A DNA stretch of 64,000 nt from WHSW01 sp033856255 (GTDB lineage Bacteria > Actinomycetota > Thermoleophilia > Solirubrobacterales > 70-9), in NCBI GenBank assembly GCA_033856255.1, contig JAWVFH010000034.1, positions 9,872 to 73,871 on the forward strand. The letters run 5' to 3'. Below, piece after piece: positions 44,441-52,928 of the stretch. Made by a program: the position numbers and the translations under genes. Every line of letters begins with the position of its first letter. Position 1 is the first letter of the stretch. The notes beneath the pieces were generated by a model. The model saw only the letters and a program-made list of their open reading frames with translations, was not told where the DNA came from and made no database searches.

Positions 44441-44767
44441 ATGGCCGAGGTGCAAGAGGAGGTCCCGAAGGGCAGCGAGGCGGTCGGCCGGCGGGTGCCG
44501 CTGCCGAGGGGCGCCAAGCCGCCGATCACCGTCCACGTCAACGGCGTCGCCCAGAAGCAGGGCGTCGACTACGAGCTCCGCGACGGCGAGCTCGTCTTCA
44601 ACCGCCAGATCGTCAAGGAGAAGGTGGGCATGGGACGCTGGATGGCGATGTACCTGGGCCTGTTCGGGACCTACCGCAAGCACGACACGATCGACGTCGA
44701 GTACCGCCTCGACGGCGACGACCGCACCCATCTGGCCTCCGACCTCGCGGTCCTGCCGGAGAGCTGA
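44441..44767 (+). CDS. Small conserved protein of unknown function
   Basis: 108 residues: a flexible acidic N-terminus, a beta-rich core 'PPITVHVNGVAQKQGVDYEL' and 'GELVFNRQIVKEK', then 'MGRWMAMYLGLFGTYRKHD' and a C-terminal strand. TAATCT (44428-44433), which includes the previous gene's TAA stop, lies 7 nt before the ATG. It overlaps the GerW-like gene by one base. It may work with that gene; no known domain is recognised. Confidence 0.65.
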   Translation: MAEVQEEVPKGSEAVGRRVPLPRGAKPPITVHVNGVAQKQGVDYELRDGELVFNRQIVKEKVGMGRWMAMYLGLFGTYRKHDTIDVEYRLDGDDRTHLASDLAVLPES

Positions 44768-45144
44768 TGGCGAACGAGGAGGAGGTCCGAGGCGAGCTCG
44801 TCATGCGAGGCGGCGAGGACGGCCTCGTCGAGCGCTTGGCGAAGCGGACCGGGGCGAGCGCGAGGGCGTCGGCGGTGTTCGGTAAGCCGGTCAAGCGCGG
44901 CGAGGTGACGGTGATCCCCGTCGCCCGGGCAAGCTGGGCGTTCGGCGGCGGCAGCGGCGTCAGCCCCGAGGGCAGCGGCGGAGGAGGAGGCGGCGCCGGC
45001 CACGTCTCGCCGATCGGCTACATCGAGGTCCGCGACGGCGAGGCGGTGTTCAAGCCGATCCCGAATCGGCGAATGCTCGGGCTGGGCGTGGCCGCGCTCG
45101 GGATCGCCGCGGTCGCGGTCGCGCGCGCGATCAGCCGCGGCTGA
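44767..45144 (+). CDS. GerW/YtfJ-family protein
   Basis: 125 residues. 'FGKPVKRGEVTVIPVARASWAFGGG', a poly-Gly loop and 'HVSPIGYIEVRDGEAVFKPIP' match the Spore_YtfJ/GerW family, followed by one C-terminal hydrophobic helix (about 101-119). In Bacillus the family is linked to sporulation and germination, but it is common in non-spore-forming actinobacteria, where the role is unknown. Start overlaps the previous stop (TGATG). Confidence 0.78.
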   Translation: MANEEEVRGELVMRGGEDGLVERLAKRTGASARASAVFGKPVKRGEVTVIPVARASWAFGGGSGVSPEGSGGGGGGAGHVSPIGYIEVRDGEAVFKPIPNRRMLGLGVAALGIAAVAVARAISRG

Positions 45145-45156
45145 GGAAGCGGTCGG

Positions 45157-46179
45157 TCAGGCGGGGACGGCGGCGGCCTCGCCGAGGCCGGTGAGCTCGG
45201 CGACGCGCTCGCGGTGCTGGCGCGCGGTGCCGAGCAGCTGGGCGCTGACCTTCGCGCGCTTGAGGAAGAAGTGGATGTCGTGCTCCCAGGTGAAGCCGAT
45301 CCCGCCGAGCGTCTGGATCGCGTTGTGGGCAACGGAGGCGGCCGCGTCGGATGCGCGCGCCTTCGCCATCGACGCCGCGAGGGGCAGGCTCTCCGGCTGG
45401 GCGTCCGCGGCCCAGGCGGCGTAGTAGGTCAGCGAGCGCGCCTCCTCGACGTCCCAGAGCATGTCCGCCAGGCGGTGGGAGACCGCCTGGTAGGCGCCGA
45501 TCGGGCGGTCGAACTGCTGGCGCTCCTTGGCGTACTCAACGGCCATGTCGAGCGCCCGCTGGGCGACGCCGACCAGCTCCGCCGCGAGCGCGACGACCGG
45601 GACGTCGTAGGCGGCCGCGACGTCGCCGGGCAACGGTTCGCCGCCGTCGGCTGAGGCACGGAAGTAGGCGCGGGTCGTGTCGATCAGGTCGAGGCGCTCC
45701 AGCGACGCGTCGCCGGCCTCAACCAGCCGGCCGCCGTCGGGCGGGGCGCTGAGGACGAGGATCGAAGCGCCGCTCGCGGCGCCGACGATCGGCTCCTCCT
45801 CCGCGGTGAACGCGGCCGCGCCACGCTGCTCGCCGGAGGCGATCCCGGGCAGCCAGCGGCTGCGCTGCTCATCGGAGCCGGCGGCCTCGATCACGGCCCC
45901 CGCGGCCGCGTTGGAGATCATCGGCGAGGGCGCGCAGGCGTAACCCAGCTCCTCCTGAACGATCACCAGCTCGACTGCCCCAAGTCCCTGGCCACCGTGC
46001 TCCTCGGCGATGGCGATCCCGGGCCATCCGAGGTCGCACATCTCCTTCCACAGGGCGTCGTCGTAGGGGCTGTCGGACTCGGCGAGCTCGCGCACCTTCT
46101 CCGGCTTGAAGCGGCTGGCAATGAACTCGTGCGCGGTCGATTTGATCTCGCGCTGCTCGTCGTTGAAGTCGAAATCCAC
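45157..46179 (-). CDS. Acyl-CoA dehydrogenase, probable non-catalytic partner subunit
   Basis: 340 residues from GTG 46179 with GGGAAGG upstream. The ACAD fold is clear ('GWPGIAIAEEHGGQGLGAVE', 'QFDRPIGAYQAVSHRLADM', 'QTLGGIGFTWEHDIHFFLKRA'), but the C-terminus has no EGT-type motif, so the catalytic Glu is missing. Such chains pair with a catalytic chain in alpha2beta2 enzymes known from actinobacterial steroid side-chain oxidation. The upstream gene supplies that chain. Confidence 0.85.
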   Translation of the reverse strand: MDFDFNDEQREIKSTAHEFIASRFKPEKVRELAESDSPYDDALWKEMCDLGWPGIAIAEEHGGQGLGAVELVIVQEELGYACAPSPMISNAAAGAVIEAAGSDEQRSRWLPGIASGEQRGAAAFTAEEEPIVGAASGASILVLSAPPDGGRLVEAGDASLERLDLIDTTRAYFRASADGGEPLPGDVAAAYDVPVVALAAELVGVAQRALDMAVEYAKERQQFDRPIGAYQAVSHRLADMLWDVEEARSLTYYAAWAADAQPESLPLAASMAKARASDAAASVAHNAIQTLGGIGFTWEHDIHFFLKRAKVSAQLLGTARQHRERVAELTGLGEAAAVPA

Positions 46180-46217
46180 TAAATACCTTCCCTTGCCAGG
46201 GGGGCAATGTTCGTTTC

Positions 46218-46231
46218 GCGCCTAAAGGCGC
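46218..46231. promoter_or_regulatory. Hairpin between the two acyl-CoA dehydrogenase genes
   Basis: GCGCCT-AA-AGGCGC in the 61-nt gap. Without a T-run it may stabilise mRNA ends or tune relative expression of the two subunits. Confidence 0.4.
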
Positions 46232-46240
46232 TCACTACCG

Positions 46241-47380
46241 TCATCTCAGCTTCGGGAGGCCGAGCACCCGCTCGGCGACGATGTTGCGGAGCACGTCGGA
46301 GGTGCCGCCCTCGATCGAGTTGGCGCGCGAGCGCAGGAAGCGGTAGGCCCAGAGGTTGTCCCTGGCCAGGGTCTCGGGGCCGCCGACCTCGAGCGCCAGC
46401 TCGGTCAGCGCCTGGTTGGTCGAGGACCACTGCAGCTTCGCGATCGAGCCCTCGGGGCCCGGGATCCCGACCTTCATCGTCGCGGTCAGGGACCGCAGGG
46501 CGCCGAGTCGCAGGCCCTCGATCCCGATCTTCAGCCGCGCGATCTTGTCGCGGACGATGGGGTCGTCGGCCAGGCCCCGTTCGCGGGCCAGCTCGATCAG
46601 CTCGTCGAGCGAGTTCGAGAGCCCGAGCGCGGCCGAGGCGCCGAGCCCGGCGCGCTCGTTCATCAGCGTCGTGATCGCGACCATCCACCCGTTGCCGACC
46701 CCGCCGACGACGTTCTCGTCGGGGACGTAGGCGTTCTCGATGAACAGCTCGTTGAACTCCGACTCGCCGGTGATCTGGCGCAGCGGCCGGACCTCGACCT
46801 CGTCCTGCTCCATATCCATCAGGAAGTAGGTGAGCCCCTTGTGCTTGGGCACGTCGGGGTCGGTGCGGGCGACGAGCATGCACCACTTCGCCTCGTGGGC
46901 GAACGTGGTCCAGACCTTCTGGCCGGTGATCCGGAAGCCGCCGTTGTCGGGCACGGCCTTCGTCTTCAGCGAGGCGAGGTCGGAGCCGGACTCGGGCTCG
47001 GAGAAGCCCTGGCACCAGATCTCCTCGGCGGAGAGGATCGGCTCCAGGAAGCGCTCCTTCTGTTCCTCAGTGCCGTGCGCGATCACGACCGGGCCGCCCA
47101 TCACCAGGCCGAGCACGTTCGCCGGTCGCGGAGCCTTCGCTCGCGCCAGCTCCTCGCCGAAGATCGAGGCCTCGATCAGAGTCGCGCCGCGGCCGCCGTA
47201 CTCCTTCGGCCAGGAGACGCCCGCCCAGCCGGCCGAGTGCAGAGTGCGCTGCCACTCGCGCTCGAACTCGTACTGGGCCTGGTCGCCGCCCCGCGGCGCC
47301 GCGCCAGGGTGGTTGTCCTCCAGCCAGGCGCGAAACTCGTCGCGGAAGGCCTCCTCTTCCGAGGTCAGCGTCAGATCCAT
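46241..47380 (-). CDS. Acyl-CoA dehydrogenase, catalytic subunit
   Basis: 379 residues. 'CQGFSEPESGSDLASLKTKA' and 'ITGQKVWTTFAHEAKWCM' are the FAD and acyl-CoA blocks. The terminal 'NSIEGGTSDVLRNIVAERVL' keeps the Glu expected as base. It resembles the FadE chains that act on CoA esters of bulky rings. TAGATT (47394-47389, minus), made partly of the UbiA stop codon, is 8 nt before the ATG. Confidence 0.88.
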   Translation of the reverse strand: MDLTLTSEEEAFRDEFRAWLEDNHPGAAPRGGDQAQYEFEREWQRTLHSAGWAGVSWPKEYGGRGATLIEASIFGEELARAKAPRPANVLGLVMGGPVVIAHGTEEQKERFLEPILSAEEIWCQGFSEPESGSDLASLKTKAVPDNGGFRITGQKVWTTFAHEAKWCMLVARTDPDVPKHKGLTYFLMDMEQDEVEVRPLRQITGESEFNELFIENAYVPDENVVGGVGNGWMVAITTLMNERAGLGASAALGLSNSLDELIELARERGLADDPIVRDKIARLKIGIEGLRLGALRSLTATMKVGIPGPEGSIAKLQWSSTNQALTELALEVGGPETLARDNLWAYRFLRSRANSIEGGTSDVLRNIVAERVLGLPKLR

Positions 47381-47391
47381 CGAGGCGGAAT

Positions 47392-48258
47392 CTAGTCGAA
47401 CAGGTAGAGCATCGCCAGCGCGGTGCCGACCCAGGTGACGCCGGCGAAGATCATCCCCGGATCCTCGGTCAGGATCGCGGCGGTCGAGCGGGTGTCGCGG
47501 CGGTCGTAGATCAGGTACAGGTAGCGGAAGATCCCGTAGAGGACCGAGGGCGCGGTCGCCAGCATCTTCGAGCCGATCCGTGGCGAGTCGACCGTGTAGA
47601 TCACGTAGGAGAGGATCGCCGAGGCGGTCACCATCGCGATCATCTGGTCGAGGAACGGCAGCGAGTAGTGCTCGAGCACGGGCCGGGTGCCGACCTCGGC
47701 CGCCTCCTGCTCCTCGAGCATCGCCTCCTGGCGGCGCTTGGTGAAGCCCAAGAACAGCGCCAAGAAGCCGGTGCAGACGAGCAGGAACTCGGAGGCGTGG
47801 GCGCCGACGGCGACAGCGCCGGCGACGACGCGGAGGATGAACAGCGAGGCGATCGTCATCACGTCGATGATCACCAGGCGCTTGAGCCCGAGCGAGTAGG
47901 CGGTCGTGATCACCCCGTAGACGGCGACGAGGCCGGCGACCTCCGGCTCGACCAGGAAGCCGAGCGCGATGCCGAGCAGAGCGAGGGCGACGGCGAGCCC
48001 CACCGCGGTTCCCGGCGCGACCAGGCCGCTGGCGATCGGCCGATCGCGCTTCTCCGGGTGGAGGCGATCGTGCTCGCGGTCACGGAGGTCGTTGAACAGA
48101 TAGCCGGCGCTCGAGATCGCGCAGAAGGCGACGAAGGTGATGCCGGCATCGACGACGGCGTGGCCGGCGTCGAGGCGCCCCGAGAAGAGGACGCCCGCGA
48201 AGACGAGCAGGTTCTTGATCCATTCCTGCGGGCGCAGGGCCCGGACGAGCGGCGGCAT
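47392..48258 (-). CDS. UbiA-family prenyltransferase, decaprenyl-phosphate phosphoribosyltransferase-like
   Basis: 288 residues with eight or nine helices. It starts 'ALRPQEWIKNLLVFAGVLFS' and carries the Asp-rich 'FNDLRDREHDRLHPEKRDRP' (Asn56, Asp57, Asp60, Asp64). These match the branch that joins phosphoribosyl pyrophosphate to decaprenyl phosphate for arabinan synthesis in mycobacteria. No partner epimerase (DprE) is in the window. TAACCT (48273-48268, minus) is 9 nt before the ATG. Confidence 0.82.
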   Translation of the reverse strand: MPPLVRALRPQEWIKNLLVFAGVLFSGRLDAGHAVVDAGITFVAFCAISSAGYLFNDLRDREHDRLHPEKRDRPIASGLVAPGTAVGLAVALALLGIALGFLVEPEVAGLVAVYGVITTAYSLGLKRLVIIDVMTIASLFILRVVAGAVAVGAHASEFLLVCTGFLALFLGFTKRRQEAMLEEQEAAEVGTRPVLEHYSLPFLDQMIAMVTASAILSYVIYTVDSPRIGSKMLATAPSVLYGIFRYLYLIYDRRDTRSTAAILTEDPGMIFAGVTWVGTALAMLYLFD

Positions 48259-48282
48259 GACCGGGGAAGGTTAGGCGCGGGC

Positions 48283-48310
48283 TTGCGATCAAGGCGATTG
48301 CGTCTAGGAT
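48283..48310 (+). promoter_or_regulatory. Conventional promoter of the subtilase gene
   Basis: TTGCGA (48283-48288), 16-nt spacer, TAGGAT (48305-48310), then a leader of about 40 nt with AAGGAGG before ATG 48358. This is a contrast to the leaderless genes. Confidence 0.5.
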
Positions 48311-48357
48311 CGCGACATCAAAGTGTCATCAAGAGGTGTTGGCAAGGAGGCCGTCGG

Positions 48358-51285
48358 ATGCGCAGGATCTTGATCGCGACGATCGTCGCGGGAGCGGTTG
48401 CCGCCCCGGCGGCGGCCGTGACCACGAACGTTGTGACGAGCGGCTCGGAACCTGTGCTCACGCCGATCTCCGGCAACGATCCGGGTGATCAGCGGTTGTG
48501 GGAGCGCGGCGATGTGGTGGTCCGCTATCTGCGTGGAACCGACGCCACCGAACGGTCCGACGTTCGCGCATCGGTCGACGCCGGAAGCGCTCAGGGGCTG
48601 GAGGTCGCCCGCGCACAGCTGCTCGCGCTGCCGGACGGAACAAGCGTCCGCGATGCGACCGCCGAGCTCAACGACGATCCGGCGGTCGAGTTCGCCGAGC
48701 CCAACTACCTCTACCACCTCGACTCGGTCCCCAACGACACGTTCTTCAACCAGCTCTGGGGCCTCAACAACACCGGCCAGACGATCACCACGACCAGCAC
48801 CACTGGGCCGCCACCGAACTTCCCAGGCACCGCCGATGCCGACATCGACGCCCCTGAGGGCTGGGATGTCGCCCCGGTCGAGGGAGGCGACGCCTCCAAG
48901 GTCGTGGTCGCCGTGGCTGACACGGGGATCGACTACAACCACCCCGATCTGGCGCCCAACATGTGGCATAACCCGGGCGAGATCGCCGGCAACGGGATCG
49001 ACGACGATGCCAACGGCTTCGTCGACGACGTCTTCGGCGCCGACTTCAAGACCCAGTTCTCGCGAACCGCGTTTCCGTGCGACAACACAACCCCGCCGGC
49101 CTGCGCCGATGCCGACCCGATCGACGACTCCACCTCCAACCACGGCACGCATGTCTCCGGAACGATCGGGGCTCGCGGCAACGACGGCTATGGCGTCACC
49201 GGCGTCGACCAGAAGGTCCAGCTGATGGCGGTCAAGGTGTTCGACGGGCTCGATTCGTCGTCGAACGTCTCCGTCGGCAACGCCTTCGCCTACGCGGGCC
49301 AGAACGGCGCCAAGGTCGTCAACGCAAGCCTCGGCGGCCCCTGCCCGAGCCAGCTGCAGGCCACCGCTATTCAGAACAACCCGAACGTCCTGTTCGTGTT
49401 CTCAGCGGGCAACGGCGGGCCGAACGGGATCGGCGACAACAACGACATCGTCGACGACACGGCGGCCGAGTTCAGCCCGACCGCGTGCGGCGATACCGCC
49501 AACCCGAGCGCCAACCGCCACCCCGGGCAGTACCCCTGCAACTTCAACGCCGGCCCCGAGGCCGCCGGATATACCGGCCCGGCCTACGACTTCCCGAACG
49601 TGATCTGCGTCGCGGCGACGACGAACACCGACGCTCGGGCGAGCTACTCGAACTGGGGCCCCACCTCCGTCCAGATCGCGGCGCCGGGCTCGCAGGTGCT
49701 GAGCACGCAGCCGACATACCAGACCGCCTACTCCGAGGGTGCTGAAGATCCCGGCTTCAACGGCCGGCTGATCAACCAGGCCGGTGCAGGGATCGTCGAT
49801 CCGCCACCCGCGACGACCGGGTGGCAACGCGTCGCATCGCCGAACGCGGGCACCTATGCGCTCAGCGAGTCGGCGCTCGGCACCAATTATCCCGCGAGCG
49901 ACCCGAACACGCTGGAGCCGGCGAGCCCGATCAACCTCACCGGGAAGACGGGATGCCATATCGAATGGGCGATCACCATTCAGACTCCGGACAGCAACGA
50001 CGGACTCCAATTGCGGATCGCGACCGGGCCGAGCAACACCGGGCCGTTCATCGGCATCGGTCAGGCTTTTACCGGCAACTTCGCCTCGCCGTACGTCCGC
50101 CTGACCACGGGCGTCCCGGAGCTCAACAACCAGGCCCAGGCCCGATACCGGGTCAATTTCCTGGCCGACGCCGACCCCAGCACCGGCGAAGGGGGCAAGG
50201 TCGACGACCTCGCGATCCGCTGCCTCGGGGGCAGCTATACGCCCGAGCAGGTCGGCCCGGACTTGATCGGCACGCACAAGTTCCTCAACGGTACCTCGAT
50301 GGCGACTCCCCACGTGACGGGCGTCGCGGCGCTGATCCGCGCCAAGGCCCCGGCGCTGACGCCGGCTCAAGTGATCCAGCGGATCATGAGCGGCGGCGAC
50401 CCGAGCGCCGCCTTCGCGAACCCGGGCCCCTTCCCGGTCGAGAGCGGCAAGAGGCTGAACCTCCCCGGGGCCCTGAACGCCGGCAGCCAGCCGGTCCCGG
50501 CAGCGCCGACGATCTCCGGCCCCAGCGGGCCCACCAACCAGAACGCGCCCACGTTCGGGCTCAGCACCGATCTGGCGGGCTCGCGGTTCCAGTGCGCGCT
50601 CGATGCGGGTTCGTTCGGCGACTGCACGACCGCCGACAGCTTCACGCCCGGCTCGCCGCTGGCCGACGGCCCACACGAGCTGCGTGTCCGAGCGATTGGT
50701 GGCGAAGGCGGGGTCTCACCGACCTCCACCCAAGCGCTCACCGTCGATGCCACCTCGCCGGAGACGGCGATCGACAGCGGCCCAGTCGCCGGGTCGACCA
50801 CCAGCGACACGACTCCGAGCTTCGGGTTCTCCTCGAACGAGGCGGGCTCGAGCTTCGAGTGCCGGATCGACGGCGCCGCTTTCGGCGCCTGCTCGGGGCC
50901 CGGTGCGACGCACACGCCGAGCGCGCTCTCCAACGGCGCGCACACGTTCGAGGCCAGGGCCACTGATGCGGTCGGCAACGTCGATGGCTCCCCCGCCGGA
51001 CGCGCCTTCACGGTCGACGGGAAGGCCCCCGGGGTGACGATCACCAAGGGGCCGAAGAAGAAGACGACGAAGACGAAGGCGACGTTCGAGTTCAACGCGG
51101 ACGAGGCCGCCACTTTCACATGCCAGCTCGACAAGAAGCCGGCTGCGCCCTGCACCTCGCCGACCACCGTGAAGGCGAAGAAGGGCAAGCACGCCTTCAC
51201 CGTCACCGCCACCGACGCCGCGGGCAACGCGGGCCAGGCGTCGTTGAGCTGGAAGGTGAAGAAGAAAAAGAAGCACCACCACTAG
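48358..51285 (+). CDS. Secreted subtilisin-like (S8) serine protease with Ig-like C-terminal domains
   Basis: 975 residues from ATG 48358 (AAGGAGG ahead). A signal peptide is followed by an inhibitor-like propeptide (about 40-125). The catalytic triad is Asp188 ('VADTGIDYNHPDL'), His262 ('NHGTHVSG') and Ser647 ('NGTSMATPHVTG'). The 385 residues between His and Ser are far more than usual and include a beta-sandwich insert (about 465-620). Three Ig-like modules follow (about 710-970), ending KKKKKHHH. It probably degrades external protein. Confidence 0.9.
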   Translation: MRRILIATIVAGAVAAPAAAVTTNVVTSGSEPVLTPISGNDPGDQRLWERGDVVVRYLRGTDATERSDVRASVDAGSAQGLEVARAQLLALPDGTSVRDATAELNDDPAVEFAEPNYLYHLDSVPNDTFFNQLWGLNNTGQTITTTSTTGPPPNFPGTADADIDAPEGWDVAPVEGGDASKVVVAVADTGIDYNHPDLAPNMWHNPGEIAGNGIDDDANGFVDDVFGADFKTQFSRTAFPCDNTTPPACADADPIDDSTSNHGTHVSGTIGARGNDGYGVTGVDQKVQLMAVKVFDGLDSSSNVSVGNAFAYAGQNGAKVVNASLGGPCPSQLQATAIQNNPNVLFVFSAGNGGPNGIGDNNDIVDDTAAEFSPTACGDTANPSANRHPGQYPCNFNAGPEAAGYTGPAYDFPNVICVAATTNTDARASYSNWGPTSVQIAAPGSQVLSTQPTYQTAYSEGAEDPGFNGRLINQAGAGIVDPPPATTGWQRVASPNAGTYALSESALGTNYPASDPNTLEPASPINLTGKTGCHIEWAITIQTPDSNDGLQLRIATGPSNTGPFIGIGQAFTGNFASPYVRLTTGVPELNNQAQARYRVNFLADADPSTGEGGKVDDLAIRCLGGSYTPEQVGPDLIGTHKFLNGTSMATPHVTGVAALIRAKAPALTPAQVIQRIMSGGDPSAAFANPGPFPVESGKRLNLPGALNAGSQPVPAAPTISGPSGPTNQNAPTFGLSTDLAGSRFQCALDAGSFGDCTTADSFTPGSPLADGPHELRVRAIGGEGGVSPTSTQALTVDATSPETAIDSGPVAGSTTSDTTPSFGFSSNEAGSSFECRIDGAAFGACSGPGATHTPSALSNGAHTFEARATDAVGNVDGSPAGRAFTVDGKAPGVTITKGPKKKTTKTKATFEFNADEAATFTCQLDKKPAAPCTSPTTVKAKKGKHAFTVTATDAAGNAGQASLSWKVKKKKKHHH

Positions 51286-51302
51286 GCGGCGCTCGCGCCT
51301 AG
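51282..51302. terminator. Stem holding both stop codons of a convergent pair
   Basis: CTAGGCG (51282-51288) pairs with CGCCTAG (51296-51302) around a 7-nt loop. The plus-strand TAG and the minus-strand TAG lie one in each arm. It is a possible bidirectional transcription end, but there is no T-run. Confidence 0.4.
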
Positions 51303-52918
51303 GGGTCGATCAGCACCCCGGGGTTGAGGATCGCCGCCGGGTCCAGGGCGCGCTTCGCGGCGCGCAGCGCTTCGGCGAACGGTTCCGGGCGCTGGCGGTC
51401 GTACCAGGGCCGGTGCTCGCGGCCGACGGCGTGGTGGTGGGTGATCGTGCCGCCGGCATCGATGACGACGTCGGAGACGGCGGCCTTGATCTCCGCCCAC
51501 TGCTCGACCTCCGAGCCGCGCCGCGCCGGAGCGAGGATCGTGAAGTACGGCGCCGGGCCGTCCGGGTAGACGTGGGTGAAGCGGCACATCACCTTCGGGG
51601 CTCCGTCGCCCTCCGCCACCGGCCCGCAGGCCTCGGCGACGGCGCGGCGCGCCGTCTCGGTCACGGTCGCGTGGAAGTCGGCGAAGCGGTCCCACGTGAT
51701 CGCCGTCTCGAAGGTGTCGGAGAGCACGCCGACGGCGACGAAGGTGTCGCGCAGGTAGGGCGCGGCCAGGAACGCGTGGCGCCAGGCGCCGACCGCGTCG
51801 CCGGCTCCGTCGTCAACCTGCGGGCGCTTGCCGCGCACCTCGCCGGGCTCGCCGCCATGGTCGCGGGCGAGCTCGATCGCCTGGTCCATCAGCGCGTCGA
51901 CCGGCTGATGGGGCGACTCGAACCCCAGCACCAGCGTTGCCCCGCCGTCCTCGGAGGCGTGGGTGACCTCCGATTCGGTCTCGTCGAGCAGGCGGCAGTT
52001 GGCCGGGTTGAGACCCGACTGCGACAGCGCCCGCACCGCCTCGGCCCCGGCGGCGAAGGTCTCGTATGAAACGCCGCAGGAGAGCTTGTGCTCGGGTCGC
52101 TCGTGGACGCGCACCCAGGCCTCGGTGATCAGCCCCAGGATCCCCTCGGAGCCGATCAGCATCCGGTCGGGGCTCGGCCCGGCGCCGGAGCCCGGCAGCC
52201 GGCGGCTCTCCCAAGCCCCGGACGGGGTGATCGCGCGCACCGACTCGACCAGGTCGTCGATGTGCGTCCAGACGGTGGCGAAGTGGCCGCCCGCCCGGGT
52301 CGCAATCCAGCCGCCGAGGGTCGAGTACTCGAACGACTGCGGGAAGTGGCGCAGGGTCAGCCCCTGCTCGGCGAGCTGCTCGTTGAGCGACGGCCCCAGC
52401 GTCCCCGCCTGGATCCGCGCCGCACGCGAGACCGGGTCGACCTCGAGCACCCGGTCCAGCGCCCCGAGGTCGATCGTCACTGCGCCCGCGTAGGCGTCGC
52501 CGACGTCCGGCTCGACCCCGCCGACGACGCTGGTGCCGCCGCCGTAGGGGATCGCCGCGGCGCCGGCGTCAGCGCACCAGCCCAGTACGGCCTCTACCTC
52601 GGCCTCGTCGCGGGGGCGGGCGACGAGGTCGGGGGGATTGTCGATCCGGCCCCGGAAGCCGCGGGCGGCGTCGGTGTAGGACTTGCCGAGCGCGTGCGAG
52701 ACGCGCTCGCGGTGATCGGCGCTGACGATCTCCGCCAGCGAGGCGGGCGGCTCGAGCCGCGGCGCCGGCAGCTCGATCGCCTCCAGCGCCACCGGCTCCT
52801 CCGCCTCGCCGCCGAAGCCGAGGCGCCCGCGGATGTCGGCCGCGGCCGCGTTCAGATCGGCGAGCGACGGCTGCTGATCCTCATAGCCCCAGCCCCAGTG
52901 CTTGCGGACGCGGCTCAC
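51299..52918 (-). CDS. FAD-dependent alkyl-dihydroxyacetonephosphate synthase-like enzyme
   Basis: 539 residues. VAO-type FAD domain: 'AIPYGGGTSVVGGVEPD', 'TLRHFPQSFEYSTLGGWIATRAGGHFATVW', split by substrate cap. The C-terminal 'TITHHHAVGREHRPWYDRQ' (His triad) and 'AKRALDPAAILNPGVLI' match AGPS. AGPS swaps the acyl chain of acyl-DHAP for a fatty alcohol, making the ether bond. GTG start 10 nt after the reductase gene stop, so the two genes form a unit. Confidence 0.85.
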   Translation of the reverse strand: MSRVRKHWGWGYEDQQPSLADLNAAAADIRGRLGFGGEAEEPVALEAIELPAPRLEPPASLAEIVSADHRERVSHALGKSYTDAARGFRGRIDNPPDLVARPRDEAEVEAVLGWCADAGAAAIPYGGGTSVVGGVEPDVGDAYAGAVTIDLGALDRVLEVDPVSRAARIQAGTLGPSLNEQLAEQGLTLRHFPQSFEYSTLGGWIATRAGGHFATVWTHIDDLVESVRAITPSGAWESRRLPGSGAGPSPDRMLIGSEGILGLITEAWVRVHERPEHKLSCGVSYETFAAGAEAVRALSQSGLNPANCRLLDETESEVTHASEDGGATLVLGFESPHQPVDALMDQAIELARDHGGEPGEVRGKRPQVDDGAGDAVGAWRHAFLAAPYLRDTFVAVGVLSDTFETAITWDRFADFHATVTETARRAVAEACGPVAEGDGAPKVMCRFTHVYPDGPAPYFTILAPARRGSEVEQWAEIKAAVSDVVIDAGGTITHHHAVGREHRPWYDRQRPEPFAEALRAAKRALDPAAILNPGVLIDP

Positions 52919-52928
52919 GCTGGCGTTC

